In this document: in pieces, positions 34,101-46,467 of the stretch
Layout of the letters: each line of letters opens with the position of its first letter
Numbering within the stretch: the first letter of the stretch is position 1
DNA from: Cytidiella melzeri
Taxonomy: Eukaryota > Basidiomycota > Agaricomycetes > Polyporales > Irpicaceae
Direction: 5' to 3'
NCBI GenBank assembly: GCA_022592445.1
Contig: JABYQR010000251.1
Coordinates: forward strand, 1-64,000
Length of the DNA: 64,000 nucleotides
Program-made: the position numbers and the translations under genes
The notes under the pieces: model-generated
The model's database searches: none
What the model was told of the DNA's origin: nothing
What the model saw: the letters and a program-made list of their open reading frames with translations, nothing else

Positions 34101-35012
34101 AGCTCTCCAGGAGTGAGGTTCGCGACACGACAAACAACGAGGTATTGAACGAGTTGGGTGAGGGCAATGAGGGGGTACGAGATAGGGATGGAGGCGAGGT
34201 AAGCAACAGGAGGTCGCTCCGCTGCTCCCGTCAGCCAGGATAGGACGTCCAAACCATGACTGTAGTAGTTGGTCGACGCGTACGCCGCGGAAAGTGGCAA
34301 AAACACGCTCGTGGTAACTGCTGTGATAAAGGGGGCGACATAGGGCTTATACACGTCGTACAACGTTTGCAGTTCGTCGAAGTAAACTTCATTAGTGCCT
34401 TGACCACCGAACAGCGCGTAGATAGACGTCTGGTTGTGTGCTGCAGCTTGGAGAAGTGCAGATGGCGAAGGGCGGGGCACTGAAACCCCTTTCTCTTCAA
34501 GAGTGGCGATTGCGAAATAATAAGAGGAGAGGATTGTCTTGCGAGCATCCGTGTCGTATGACGCAGCAACTTTGTGTAGGTCTTGCTGTGTGAGATGCTC
34601 GGAAGTGAAGTGCTTCAAGGCGGTGAGGAGGAGAGCCGTGCGTGCGGCGGAAGACTGAGGCTCTGAATCGAGCTTTTCGGCAATGAATCTAAGAAAAAGG
34701 GCGAACAACTCTACGCTCGCCTCCTCTCCGTTCTCCAGTTCTGCTGTGATGTCTATAGCGTCTTGCGTTTTGCGCTCGGCAGCAAATTCGTCGCGGAGTA
34801 CTTCTGCGACGATCCACTCGTCACCGCTAGGTGGTACTGGGATTGATATCTGCCGCGAGTGCGTTAGAACCAGTTCTTTTCCCTAGCTCGCAGGAGTTGG
34901 GAGTACGCGTAGTCCCTGCGACCCTGTAGAACGCGTTACTCACCGATATTGGTCCTGAATGAATCAGGATGGGACGGGACAGGATTCCGCCACTAGGGGA
35001 TGGTGCAGCCAT
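22134..35012 (-). CDS. FAS1: Fused type I fatty acid synthase (beta-alpha single chain)
   Basis: One minus-strand gene of 12.9 kb with about 20 short introns encodes about 3,900 residues. The start is ATG at 35010-35012, with a first exon of 69 nt and intron 34850-34943; the last exon ends at 22134. The domains in order are: acetyltransferase (GHSQG), FMN enoylreductase (IVAGMTP-like and '[13 protein letters not shown]'), dehydratase ('[16 protein letters not shown]' then THG), malonyl/palmitoyl transferase ([10 protein letters not shown]), ACP with the pantetheine serine in VGGKST, ketoreductase ('[11 protein letters not shown]', Tyr in YSESK), ketosynthase (active Cys in 'PVGACATALQ') and a C-terminal phosphopantetheinyl transferase ('[16 protein letters not shown]'). 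The beta C-terminus ('[15 protein letters not shown]') runs directly into the alpha N-terminus ('[17 protein letters not shown]') without a stop, so the two yeast subunits are fused. There is a single ACP. All catalytic residues I looked for are present. It makes C16/C18 acyl-CoA in the cytosol. Confidence 0.95.
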
Positions 35013-35999
35013 GGTCGCCGTCGTTGAGAGAAACGGGGAGACGACGGTTGAGGCAAACCAGAGATGAAGGAGTTGAGAGGCTAATATGCACGTACCCCCA
35101 CAAATGACTACGACACGCTGCACCCCAAAGAAACCAAAATATGGGCGCTTTGTATTTTCCGTACATGCTAAAAAAGGAAAACTTGCTCAAATTATGGGCG
35201 CTTGATTGGTTTGCTATTAGCCAACAGTCAAAATCAAAAAATACTCTGTACATGAGGCAGACTCAGCTCTCAGACTCGTGCATCCCTCATGCCTGATTAC
35301 TGATCAGTGAGGTCTTCAAATACAGCACAAGTGACTTCCGCTGGGGTGTACGCAGCGGTGCCGAATGGCTTGAACGAAGAACTGTCAGGTATGTAGTCGT
35401 GGTACTACACATATACGTCGCGCTCGAGGGGAAGGTAACCCCCGACGACTCGTAGTACGTTCAATATTTTGCCATGTCCGTCTGTTGAAGCACTATCGAT
35501 GCAACGGGTATATATCAAGGCTATCAGTGGCCTCGTTGAGACGGAAATTCAACCTTATGACTTTACACCTCACACAAACAGCCACACGACGCGTGCCAAT
35601 GCGTACTCATCGGTACTCACCGTCGACTCCGAGTCACCCGTGCCTCACAGCCGACAGAAGATCTCAGCTTTGAGCACAGCAACATATACTTACGTATCAT
35701 TTCTGGCATCCGTATAGTGCCCCAGTGGTGTGTGCTGCCTGGCAAAACAGAAGATGCGTTGATCTCCCCAAACTCGAGGCTTCAGATGATCGACGGTTAG
35801 CACTGCATTCACATAAATCCAACACGCCAGTTCGCGGATGCGAGTGTTCGATTGATCTGATACAGAATGACAGTACACGACGTGGACCATGCCAATATTC
35901 AAGAGGCCGCCATACTTGACACCGACAAGAACTATGAACGCAAGCTGGCGTGTTACAACACAATTTCCTCCAGTTAGTAGCTGGGTGAAAAAACACGAT
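35013..35999. promoter_or_regulatory. Fatty acid synthase upstream region
   Basis: About 1 kb between the FAS start and the end of the next minus-strand gene. ATGGGCGCTT occurs twice in direct orientation at 35141-35150 and 35194-35203, 53 bp apart and 130-190 bp upstream of the start codon; the second copy is followed by GATTGG (an inverted CCAAT). No other gene is evident in this stretch. Confidence 0.4.
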
Positions 36000-37916
36000 T
36001 CAGAAACAATGGCCGCAGTGCGCTTCCTCATCATCTTCGACGTCCGATCCCACATTCTCAACAAGCTTCTTCTCGAGCAACCGTCGAACTAGGCCGGGGT
36101 CGATGTGTCGGTAGATAATCCAATACGACTGCACAGTATTCACCCAATCAGCTCCATACAGCTCCAATGATTGAACCTGGGGGTACAGTATGTGGATAAA
36201 CATGGCTATAACCTCCGGGTCCTCGTCCCAGATCTCGAGGTAGGAAGGGTTCCCAATTTCAAGGACGAGACTCTCAACTGCGCAATTATGAGCCCGTGCG
36301 AGCAACACGCATTTGAGAGTCCAAGGATAAACGTGATGAATGACGAGGTCAATTGTTTTGAGATCAGGGCACTCGTTATAGAGTCTGTGCGCCAAAGAGT
36401 GATATTTCCAGCGAAAAGCGATTTCTACCAGGCATTTCTTCTTCGTACGCACGCAACGCGAGCTCTTCTGGCTTCGGCCACGCAGCAGCAGCGGCCTTGA
36501 GATGCTTCTCGCGGACCCAGACATCGGTAAACCCCTTGAACACGAGTTTTTGTAGGTGACGTAGCGGAAATAACATGGCCAGCATATCCCCGGACAGTAC
36601 TGGCTCAACTGCGTGGCGCCTTTCCGGGAACTGAATGCGAAGGTCGTTTATGTGAGGCATGAGAGCGATCGCGCTCAGTAATTTAGGCAGTGACTTTGAG
36701 TCATGCGTATCTAGGACCGACTCTACGATAATGACGATGCGGCAGAGAGTCGTCGAGCCTCGTAGGACTTGCGAAACTGGCATGATAGAAACTTCAACTT
36801 CAGATGTTTGAGCGACTTGAAGCATGAGCGCGAGAGCTGATGAGGCCCAGGCTGGGAAGGGGGGTAATGTATGCTCATAAGATCTAGGGTGTGTAGCTGA
36901 GGCAATTCGGAGTTATGCTGGAAAAGTGATCCCTGCGCCGGTAGACAAGCTTCTAAAGCTTCAAGCTTCGGATATGGCTTTATGAACGTGTCTAAGCTTT
37001 GAAGATAAGATTCAAGGCCCGGGTAATTTGCATCGAAGTAAAAGGGTAGTTCTACGTGATGCAGGTGGGGCCAGATAAAGCTGCACTGGTTCAACGCCTT
37101 TGACATGCGGCCGTATACTTGATTGTCTGGCCGACGTGACGAATCCACGACGCGTATCTTCAATGTTCTGAGCGTGGGGCCACACAAGTATGGAATGTAT
37201 TTGGCGACCCAGCCAAGCAGAGGAGAAACAGTGGATGAAGTCACAAGTTGTGGAAAGATGTGCTCGCTGCCGCGCTTGCAAATAAACTTCACGATGGTCC
37301 TGAGAGCCTTCGTTTGAAGTTTGTAGGAAGTTCGAGTGTCGGTGGCAGAATGAGAAGCGTCGGTATCAGACTCGGATTCCTCGGTGCCAGCATCTGATCT
37401 GTTGTCAACGGGGGCGGAGTGATCGGCGTTTGGAATGGCGAGTATGCTGTGGTCAGTGAAATGCCTGACTCTATGTGTATGCTTGCAAAACATCTGCCAG
37501 TCGGACAGTGTAGGATCTCTACTGAGATGTTTCTGACACCCGCCGTCAGAACCCCGCAATGTTATATAGTTCTACAAATAACTCACGATGAAAAGCCATC
37601 CTAGAGTCGTACTTCTCCTATACGGTCTCTACCAAGGCATCGGGCGGCATGCACCTAAACAGGACGACAAAGCTTGGCACACTTTGCCAGACTACGTCCA
37701 TAGCTGGCTCGTAGAATGATTCACAGGTTTGCGCGAGACGTGAACATTCTCTAGGTGAGAGCATGCGGCGAACTTCCTGTTGCAGTTCTAGAATTTGGAG
37801 GCAGCGATATACGGCCGTTTCGTCCTGAGCCTGGGACTTATAAATCTGTTATGAGAAGTGTAGACCGATAAAATCATGAAACAGAGAATTACTTTCGCGG
37901 ATGAGACATCGTGCAT
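36000..37916 (-). CDS. F-box/leucine-rich-like protein of the mushroom family
   Basis: Five exons (37916-37893, 37845-37624, 37571-36773, 36722-36449, 36384-36000) join in phase to 567 residues. The N-terminus ('LQILELQQEVRRML', 'CSRLAQTCESFYEPAMDVVW') matches the degenerate F-box plus the 'ALDVLW' start seen in many Agaricomycete proteins. After an acidic Ser-rich stretch comes a series of leucine-rich-repeat-like strands and helices ('PTLRTLKIRVVD', 'FKSLKHLKLKFLS', 'MPHINDLRIQFPE', 'CPDLKTIDLVIHHV'). Such proteins are presumed substrate receptors of SCF ubiquitin ligases, but the targets are unknown. The third intron (36723-36772) uses a GC donor (GCAAGT...AG). If that is wrong, the gene carries a frameshift there. 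The family expands in mushrooms and varies greatly between species. Confidence 0.7.
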
Positions 37917-38200
37917 GTGCAAAAAAGGCTGGACGATGAACAGTAGAACACAAGATTAGGAGCTGCCCCCGGAACGCGTTCGACAATGACGCAGTGATGC
38001 GCTTCCAGGGCGCGTCAAAACTTGCTCACCTTGACCACATGTATTACCTCTGGCACACACTCACCTCGCTTCTCTACCGCTACGGTGAATGTCGACGCGA
38101 GATTGTTTCTTCCAACGACACACTGCTAGCCACATATTATTAGCGCAGATCCGCCGCTACTTGTGGCCCAATACTGCATTGCTCTCTCGACGATCCCGCA
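37917..38200. promoter_or_regulatory. Divergent promoter, F-box-like gene / paladin-like gene
   Basis: 284 bp separate the two start codons. I see no TATA box or repeated element. Confidence 0.4.
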
Positions 38201-41200
38201 ATGTCTCCGACGAATCCTCACATAAATACTTCACGAACTCAAGATGCGCCGGCAAGACCAGCCTCTGCGCCACTCTCTCGTCACGTCCTCTCCGAACCTC
38301 TCTCTAGCGAAGACGCTGTCAGAGCGTCGACTCTGCCCGCGACACAACGCATACTCAGTGAATCGATGCTACAAGCTCGACCTTCCTCCGCACAATCTCA
38401 GCAGGCAGCACTTGAGGAGCCAGTGCATCTAATGCACCAGTTACAGCGGTCAGGACCGTCTGTAGTCAAGACACGGACGGGGAGCGTTTTATCGAGAGGA
38501 TTCATCCTGAAGACGGATCATTACCCGTCAGGTAAGTGTGCGTCGGAATACACGTTGAAACATCTGTTTAAGCTGTGCGCTATGTCTCAGGTCGCGCACT
38601 GGACCTGGAACTGAACGTCCACGGCGCACCAAACTTCAGATCTCCAAGAGAAGTTCACCTGAATGTATTTGGCGTTGCTCAACCGCGGACGCAAGGCCTC
38701 CGCGGAATCTTGTCTGTGCTACGGTGTAGACCCAACGTAGCAAATTCCACGCATGTAGTATGGTTCTGCACACGTGAAGAACCCATCGGTGAGTTACTGC
38801 TCTTATGAAGAGTGGTCCCTAGAAGCTAGGACAATGAGGTGTTGATATATGCGTCTGGTTCCGTCTTTACAAGTGTATATATCAGGACGTCCGTTTGTAC
38901 TCAGGGATGCTGGCGAGCCGAGACGAACGCTGAAGATATCTGACCGCGCGGAGAACTTAGAAGCAATCGAGTTGAGGTTGAAGAACGATATCCTAACAGA
39001 AGCACATAAGTGAGTGAGAACGGGGTAGCAATATAGTTCATTGCAAGCACCGCGAAGGCTGAATCATTTCACGCAGATTTGGTGGTCTGATACTGACGCA
39101 CAACGAAACGGGTAGGTACCAATTTAATAAGTTGCCTGTCGCAGTCTGTAGTGTCTAACGTTTTTGTTCCAGCCTCTGATGCCGGAGAAGGACCTATCGT
39201 ACCGACGTGGACTGCAGTCGACACAGCGAATGTGCGCACTATGCGCGAGCTCATGGAGACTATGCGCAAAGATGGCTGGAACGTCGACTATTACCGGTAA
39301 GGAGAACGATCGTCAGGTACTTGCTAATTTAGCTCACGTCTTACCGTAGAATCCCTATATCTCCAGATCGACCGATAGAGGTTTGTGATTGTTGTTTTGT
39401 GGGGATCTCATTGCACTTATCGTGGTAATACTAGGACAACTACCTAGATGCATACACTCGTGTCATCAGGAATACAGACCCCCTGCGCACCGCCCTAGTC
39501 TTCAACTGCGGCATGGGCGCCGTACGCACGACGTTCTCCATGGTTGCAGCATGCATTCTGCGACGCAAACATCTCATTGAGCGCGGCTTCGAAGACCCTT
39601 TCGTCAACAGAAGTGGAACGCAAAGGTCTGGTGTGAGCACCGTACGTGCAGTTCGCTTTGACGTTCTGTGTTGGAACCCACAGCTTACCCTCCGATAATT
39701 TTCAAAGCCGTCTGGGGCTCAGGTACGCTGTCTGTTTTATCAAATCGGAGCATGAGACTTAAGCACAACGTGATAGGTGCCTGAGACGCGATTAGTACAG
39801 GCTTTAGAACAAGCAAGCTTGCAGCAGGACCTCAACCGATCTCTGCTACGAATCACCTCAATTTTGCAGCAAGGTCAGGGCTCATCTTGCTGCGATCAAC
39901 TATCACTGAAGTCGAAATAGAGCTTCAGAAGCAAGGGTCTCAGTCAGCCATCGAACTTCTCCTGACTCAGCCCGACCTGCTTACCAGCCTGAGGAAGGCA
40001 CACATGGGGAATTATGGTATTATTCTGAGTTTGCTAGGGTGCATCGATCAAGGCTTGAAGTCTAAGAAGCTCGTGGACCGGGTAATTGACTCTTGTCAGT
40101 ATTGTACCTTGATGGTAACCACAAGCTAATATAACGAAACAACAGGCGATCAAGTTACGAACCTCCGAGAAGATATATTCATGCACCGGGTGAAATATTC
40201 GCTCACGACCACCGTAAACGAGGACGAAAGGGAAGAAGTGCTGAACAAAGCGGTCAAAGCTCTTGAGAAATAGTCAGTGCGCAGATACTGCACATATACC
40301 ATGTTAACGTTGGCGGATGCCCCAGTTTCTTCATCATCGCTTTCGCGAATTACGTTGAGGTTGAAAGCGACCAAACGCAGACATTCTCGTCGTACCTGAA
40401 GGCTAGAAGCGAGATCTGGAAGTACGTCGGAAGTCTGACATGCTGGGCTTGGTGATATTGACCAAAACTCAGTCAGATTATGTTCCTTCGCAAGAGTTAT
40501 GGCTCAAGGCTCAACATTTTCCAGCCAATTGGAGACTTATCCTCGCTATCGAAGTCTGGCTCTGAAGGTAGAGCATTAATTGCTGGCCAGAAGAATGACG
40601 TCGCCATTGCTGGAGGCCAAATTCTCGGCGACGAATATTCCGATCATGTTGTGAAGGTAAGGTTTTCCAACTTAGCGATATTTTGCACCTCTGAGTCTTG
40701 CCTGCATAGAACCGAAGTGGTATCATTCTTCGAGAAGGGTAATTAGCCCTATCTCAGTAGGTACCAGAGTATTGCTCATATTCCATCTAGCACCCTGCTC
40801 AAGTCCGACCAGTGGCTCAAAGAATCCCGTCACGTCGCAAACGGGGTCCGGGGAGCGATCAATTTCAGAAGAATACCGGACACGCAAATTTACGCGCTTG
40901 GCCAACCAACATTAGATGCTATAGACGAAGTTGTGGCACGCGTGAAGCAAGACAACCCATCTGCGGAGCGTATCCTATGGATAGCACTTCGAGAAGAACC
41001 GATTGTTTACATCAATGGTGCACCATATTGTCTGAGGAGAGAACGATTCACTCTTCGCAACATGAAAGGTGAGAGAAGCTCGTTTAGGCTGGATGTGTTC
41101 CTTGCTTCTACCAACATCGAGCGTAGACTACGGTGGTATCTCTGCATCTCGGCTCGAGGTGCTCGAAGATCGACTCAAAGACGACGTTGTCGAGGAGCTT

Positions 41201-44167
41201 CTCTCGTTCGAAGGCAGGCAAGTTGCCTGATCATGAATATCAGTGACGCATTTGAAACTTGGAGATATTAGATTATTGTTGCACTCAGAAGCGTCCGATG
41301 GATCTGTAATCCCTGTCTGGGAAGAAGTGGACAGGGAGAACATCTCTGTCTTGAAGGACGTCATGGCCAGTCGCCGCAGCGTTGACGACAATGTGGAACT
41401 TCGATATGTGCGGATACCAATTACAGCGGAACGACCTCCAGATTTTTCAGACCTCACAGAGTTGATCGACGTCGCTGTGCGCCATCGTAACGTGCCTATC
41501 GTTGTCAACTGTCAGCTGGGACGTGGGAGAAGTACGATGACATCGGTAAGCGTGCAGAAGGTTGCAGGTACAACAAAGTGAACTGACACTAAAGTGCGGC
41601 CTTGTAGATCATTCTCGTGCTCATCCAGAAGTGGATAGAGGCGTCAAAGAGGGTTTCCGTGCCGACAGGGCCTCGGTTAGCCCGTTCCCTCACCACGACA
41701 TCGTTGGGAGATGGCGAGATCACTCGCTCTGACCGTCATTCATACCAGACCATCAACAGTGAGCAGATGGTGTCCAAAGCCGGAGTTTCCTCTAGTTGAC
41801 TAAGTTATAATCAATATCCTACTAGATCTGTTACGGGTCATTCGCAAAGGGCACACAGTCAAGAATACGGTCGACGACGCCATCGATCAGTGTGACGAAG
41901 TCTACAACTTGAGGGATTCTATCGAAGATTTACGTATACGCGCCGAACAGACCTCAGATGAACGACTGAAGAAACAATACGCACAAAGAGGTATTCGTCT
42001 TTTCTTCTGGCTGCTGACACCACTGCTCTCTCACACTTCGGCAGGATTGGCAAATCTTCGCAGATATTTCGAACTCATCATTTTCCAAACGTATCTACAG
42101 TCTATAGAGCCTGATACGATGCTCTCGTTCCCAACGATAGAGGCGTACGTCAAGGAGAGACCAGGTAAGAACGTTCTGCTGTCGCTTAATCGCGGCGGTA
42201 CTGACCGAATCATACCCAGTCATCAAGACGTTCGAGAAAGAGCTCACAACAGACTCTATTAATGCATTGAAGCCTCTAGAACGCGTCGATATGCGCCAGG
42301 GTCTTCCACTTCCGGATGAAGTCAAACAGGTGGTAGCAAATCGCTCTGGGACTATCTTGTCCGCCTCCACCATCCTCAAGAGTGACTTCTTTTCAAACTT
42401 GCAAAAGATGAGTCTGCCAGAGTGAGTTTTAGCATTAGCGAGCATCGATTGACACTCAAAGACGATGAAGGAGGATCGACGGCTCGCCTAATTTTCGCCG
42501 TGTGCCGTTGTTATTACAGCGTGTGAGGTCTGGAAAAGGTTCTCCGACCGCCGAGTCTGAGTTTGTCTCATCCTTGGATGACGGCAAATATCTATGTGGA
42601 AGGTATGCTCAGTAATGCTCAATTTCAGGATTATTCGCTGACAGCACGATGGTAGCGGGATGCCCACTGTTCAGGGGTATGCGTCATCAGCTTCATCTGA
42701 TGGCCTTGTGCACACGACTGACTGTCGAGTGACAGCCTACGACGAGCGCTTGCACGTGTCGATGCCGGACCTGATGGCAAGAACAAAGTATATTGGACGT
42801 CTCTACGAGAAGTGAGTACTCCTGTTTTGCATGTAGGTCAATTCCAACGCCATTGTTGTAGGAACCAGTCATCTACATTGCAGGTAGACCACATGTTCTT
42901 CGTCTTATCGACCGTCCCTTGGAAAACGTAGAGTGCGTGTTAACCATATATCACCACATGCCAGCTCATTAGGACTGTAGAGCGACTGGTGTTGCTACCG
43001 ACGTAGTGGAGAGAATGGAAGAGAGATTTAAGAAAGATGTACTGCGGGAAGTCCGGGAAGGCGGTGGCCGCATCTTACTGCACGATGAGGTGGAAGAGCG
43101 ACCTGGTGTCTTCTCGCTCATACCTATCTGGGAGGAAGTATCTGAGGAGGATATTATGACGCCAAGGAATGTTTACGAACTGATGGCGACGGAAGGCTAC
43201 CATGTAAGTCTTCTGCCATCTGCCTGGTCACGTTTGAAATTGATAATTCCATAGGTTGATTACGATCGTGTTGCGGTGGTGAGTACCGTTTAAGTTACTG
43301 CGGACTTTTTGACTTAACGAAACCATATTGTGAAGACGGATGAACAAGCTCCATTACCAGATGCTTTACAGCAGTTATTATTGCGCGTCCAATCAGGACT
43401 GAGTAGTGGTGCTGGAGACTTCATCTTCAACTGTCAAATGGGACGCGGACGTGCGTATTCTTGAAGGTACTGGAGTCGAAGAACAGTACAGGGACTGATG
43501 CCGTATGGTAGGCACTACAACGGGAATGGTCACAGCTTGTCTGATTGCGACGACCGCTACGTGGGACAAAAGCATCAACGATATTCCTAGCCCAGAAGAG
43601 AACGAGGGAATCGACTTGTACGATTCCATGGACGGTCCTTCTGAGGAAGAAGCATATCTGCAAGGTCAGTACAGAGGTCCACTCTGCTGTCACCTTCTAA
43701 TTTTTATTTATCCCCAGGCGAATACAAGACGATTCTACAGCTTGTCGGGGTGCTGTCGCATGGGAAGCTCGCAAAGCGGTTGACAGACAAGGCCATTGAC
43801 TTGATGCAGGACGTTCAAAACCTTCGGAAGGCTGTATACGAGTAAGCTGCAATCGTACCTTACCGCCAACTGTGGACTCACACCTAGCCATCGAAGTTAC
43901 AAATTGAAGGTCGATGCGTGTGATAAGGGCAGCGCGAAACAGAAGAAACTCTTGAATCTTGGTATCAATTATCTGTACGTCTACGTTTTCAGACTTGTCC
44001 ACGTCCTGACAATTGCTGTTACTAGCTACCGTTACGGCACGCTCATTGTGTTTGCCAATTATCTCATCGAGATGCAAGAGCGCGAGGAATCGGAGCAAAC
44101 CTTCCCTGATTGGCTCCACGAACACCGAGAGATCACTGCGCTCCTGAGTCGTAGGACTCTCGATTGA
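38201..44167 (+). CDS. Paladin-like protein with three tyrosine-phosphatase-type repeats
   Basis: Starting at ATG 38201, a long chain of exons separated by about 20 short introns can be followed in phase to the stop at 44165-44167, giving roughly 1,400 residues. After a disordered Ser/Pro-rich N-terminus (about 110 residues) the protein has three repeats of the same plan, each with a CX5R catalytic loop: CGMGAVR (Cys codon 39507), CQLGRGR (41510) and CQMGRGR (43432, split by an intron). Each repeat is preceded by a 'GLRRAL..V' segment, a 'REEPVIYI.GRP..LR' segment and the order seen in paladin. Animal paladin (PALD1) is a membrane-associated phosphatase-like protein with reported phosphoinositide activity; plant and fungal homologues are little studied. 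All three Cys and Arg residues are kept, so catalysis is possible. The substrate here is unknown. Confidence 0.85.
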
Positions 44168-44699
44168 CGGTCAAAGCTGCAATGTGTACCATGCATACCA
44201 TACAGCCGAGGCTGGGCTTACGGTCTCACGATAATGTCACAATGCTGTAATCCCTGCTTTTTTGATTCGATTTCAACAATGTCGTCGTGTGTAAGTATGT
44301 TGTGACAGGCCAAATAATATGATGAACGAATGTCTATGCAGAGGACTGTCCCAAATATTCTGTTTGCAGTGTAGTAAAGTGATTGCGACGATAAACTATT
44401 GGAAGAGGGAATGGAGCGGATGGGAACGTCCGGGGCACTAGCAAGACAGAGCGAAAGGGAAGAAATAGATATATACAAGAGCAACAGCACAAGCAACGGC
44501 CCATTCATATGGTGTATTGCACGTTAAAAAATGAAACAGAGGGAAAGAGTGACCTAAGTGGAAAGAAACAATGCATTGCAGCACGTACGACGCAGAACCA
44601 ATGCGCAGACATAATTCTGTATGTATGATCATAGCCCAAGCTGCCCCCAAAGTCCTTCATCACATCCCTCGGTTGGTCCAGCCAGCCTGAGTATCACCC
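44168..44699. other. Convergent 3' region
   Basis: Shared downstream region of the paladin-like gene and the membrane protein gene. No coding signal was recognised. Confidence 0.5.
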
Positions 44700-46063
44700 T
44701 CACGCTGCATGCCCATACGCCACCGGCGGCCCTCCATATCCATAGGCAGCCTGGGGACCTGGAGAGACCCTGCCTGACAAGACAGCCTGAGGACCTGGAG
44801 AGGCCCTACCTGACAAGGCAACTTGAGGTCCAGGACTTGTTCTGCCATCTGGAGCATATGCCGCTCCCGGTCCAGGACTCATCCTACCATCTCCGCCATA
44901 GGCCATCCCAGGCCCTGGAGATCTCCTTCCCGTGTCGTATGCCACCTGAGGACCTGGACTTCTTGTACGGTTGATCTGGGTCATTGGGATGTTCTCCCCT
45001 GCAACCCCATCTGCGAATGTTCCCGGCACTGGCCCATGGTACGGGTCGTAGTAGGCGCCGTCGGGGTTGTCTCGATATGGCTGATTAGGTTGGTTGGGGT
45101 TTAAGTGCGGAAGTGGCGGTACAGCGTATGGATCCTGCGCAGCATGGGGCGCGTACAAATCAACCGCAGAAGCAGTCGCCGAGCTTGCGTACGTGCTACC
45201 AGCGCGACTGTCCGGGCGTGTCAGGTTCACTTCGGAATTTGTCTCAAATCCCGTATTTCCTGTGCGGCTAATGTTTAGGGCGTGACCATCATCGCCGTGC
45301 GCGTTGAGCTCGGGCCATTTTATGGCTTCATCTAAATTTTGCGAGTCAGAGAAAGTCACGCTATGTATGGCACTGGAGTGTACACACTGTCGTCGAAATC
45401 GTCGGAGAACCGCTTCCTCGTTAACTTCCAGATGATGAATCCTATGATACCAAACAGCGCGATTCCTCCAGCGACAGAAAGACCGACAATTGTAGATGTG
45501 CCGACTCCTTTGCTTGAGCCACTACTTGTATCTTGGTCGGAGTTCACGCTAGGGCTAGCTGACGACGACGACGATGTCTGGGAAGGGGTGACGGTAGTGA
45601 ATATGACAGTGACCTCTCCGTCGACGTTTGTAGACGAAAAGGCAGAAACTGATACAGCTGAAGAGGTAGGTTCACTTGGGGGAGCAGATGTGATAGTTGG
45701 AGGAGGGGTCGAGGACGGAGTACTTAGTGGGGTCGACGGGGACGTGTTGCTATCTGTGGTCGAGATTGAGCTAGACGTTGGAGGAGTGGGAGTGGAAGAT
45801 GTAGGAGGAGATACAGGCTGCGAGGTGATCGTTGGGGTTGCGGAAGAAACTGTTCCTGACGGATTGGACACAGTGGCAGAGACACCCCCAGCACCTGAAT
45901 TGCTAGTAGCGGGGTCAGGGAGAGGCAAGATTGCGCGGGGAACCGACGTCCTCATTACTGTGTGGTCCAGCAGGTCATCGCGAGGCGAGAGGGAGAATAC
46001 GAGTGCCCATGTCAAGAATGCAAGGAGAGCGAGACTTCGCCCAGGGGAGAAATGCCTGAGCAT
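44700..46063 (-). CDS. Ser/Thr-rich single-pass membrane protein
   Basis: Two exons (46063-45388, 45331-44700) with a 56-bp intron (GTGTGT...TTTAG) give about 435 residues. Residues 1-27 are a hydrophobic signal peptide. Residues about 45-190 are dominated by Ser, Thr and Pro, a likely O-mannosylated stalk in the wall. A membrane span follows ('IVGLSVAGGIALFGIIGFII') and then basic KLTRKR. The cytoplasmic tail is Pro/Gly-rich and repeats SPGPQ-like units ('RTSPGPQVALSGRA') about six times near the end. The layout resembles fungal wall sensors of the Mid2/Wsc kind, but I see no WSC cysteine domain, so the sensor role is an inference. 'AIKWPELN' after the span is a phrase I have seen in similar basidiomycete proteins. 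Confidence 0.7.
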
Positions 46064-46467
46064 CGAGCCAAAAGCAGATTAAAAGGAATGGAATAATTAA
46101 TAGTCCCTTGCTCGCACAGGGATTTTCTAGATCGTCGTTGTCGCCGCCGTCGTTGTCGTCGTCGGTGTCGGTCGTCGTGTGGTGGTAGGAGGAAACTTGG
46201 AAGGCGGTCGGCAAGCTGATCGAATAATTATTTGCTCTGGGATAGCCACTTACCATTGCCATCTATGGCACTTATTCTCCCCAGGCTGTGTCCATCACAT
46301 CTCGTGTAGACACGATGGCTATACGGTGATGAGACTATGAGATGTCTATTGTAGGTTACATGTAGAGTAGATGTGCTGTAGAAAATGGAATATATGCGAG
46401 AGTCCCTTGCATTATGAGAAATGTGTCTTTCGTTCACCACGCTACGATCACAGACCCGAAGTCAACT
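46064..46467. other. Spacer with a degenerate GTC/GCC trinucleotide repeat
   Basis: The spacer between two same-strand genes includes a CGT-rich trinucleotide tract at about 46132-46182, mostly GTC/GTT/GCC units, in the promoter of the Ser/Thr-rich protein gene. Nothing else was recognised. Confidence 0.6.

Noticed and set aside
22200..34900. Many long open frames on the plus strand across the fatty acid synthase
   Set aside because: They mirror the minus-strand coding sequence and show Arg/Ala/Leu-rich translations without motifs; they are shadows of strong codon bias.
22134..35012. Two separate genes FAS1 and FAS2
   Set aside because: The reading frame runs through the beta-alpha junction without a stop or a start-like gap, so a single fused gene is more likely.
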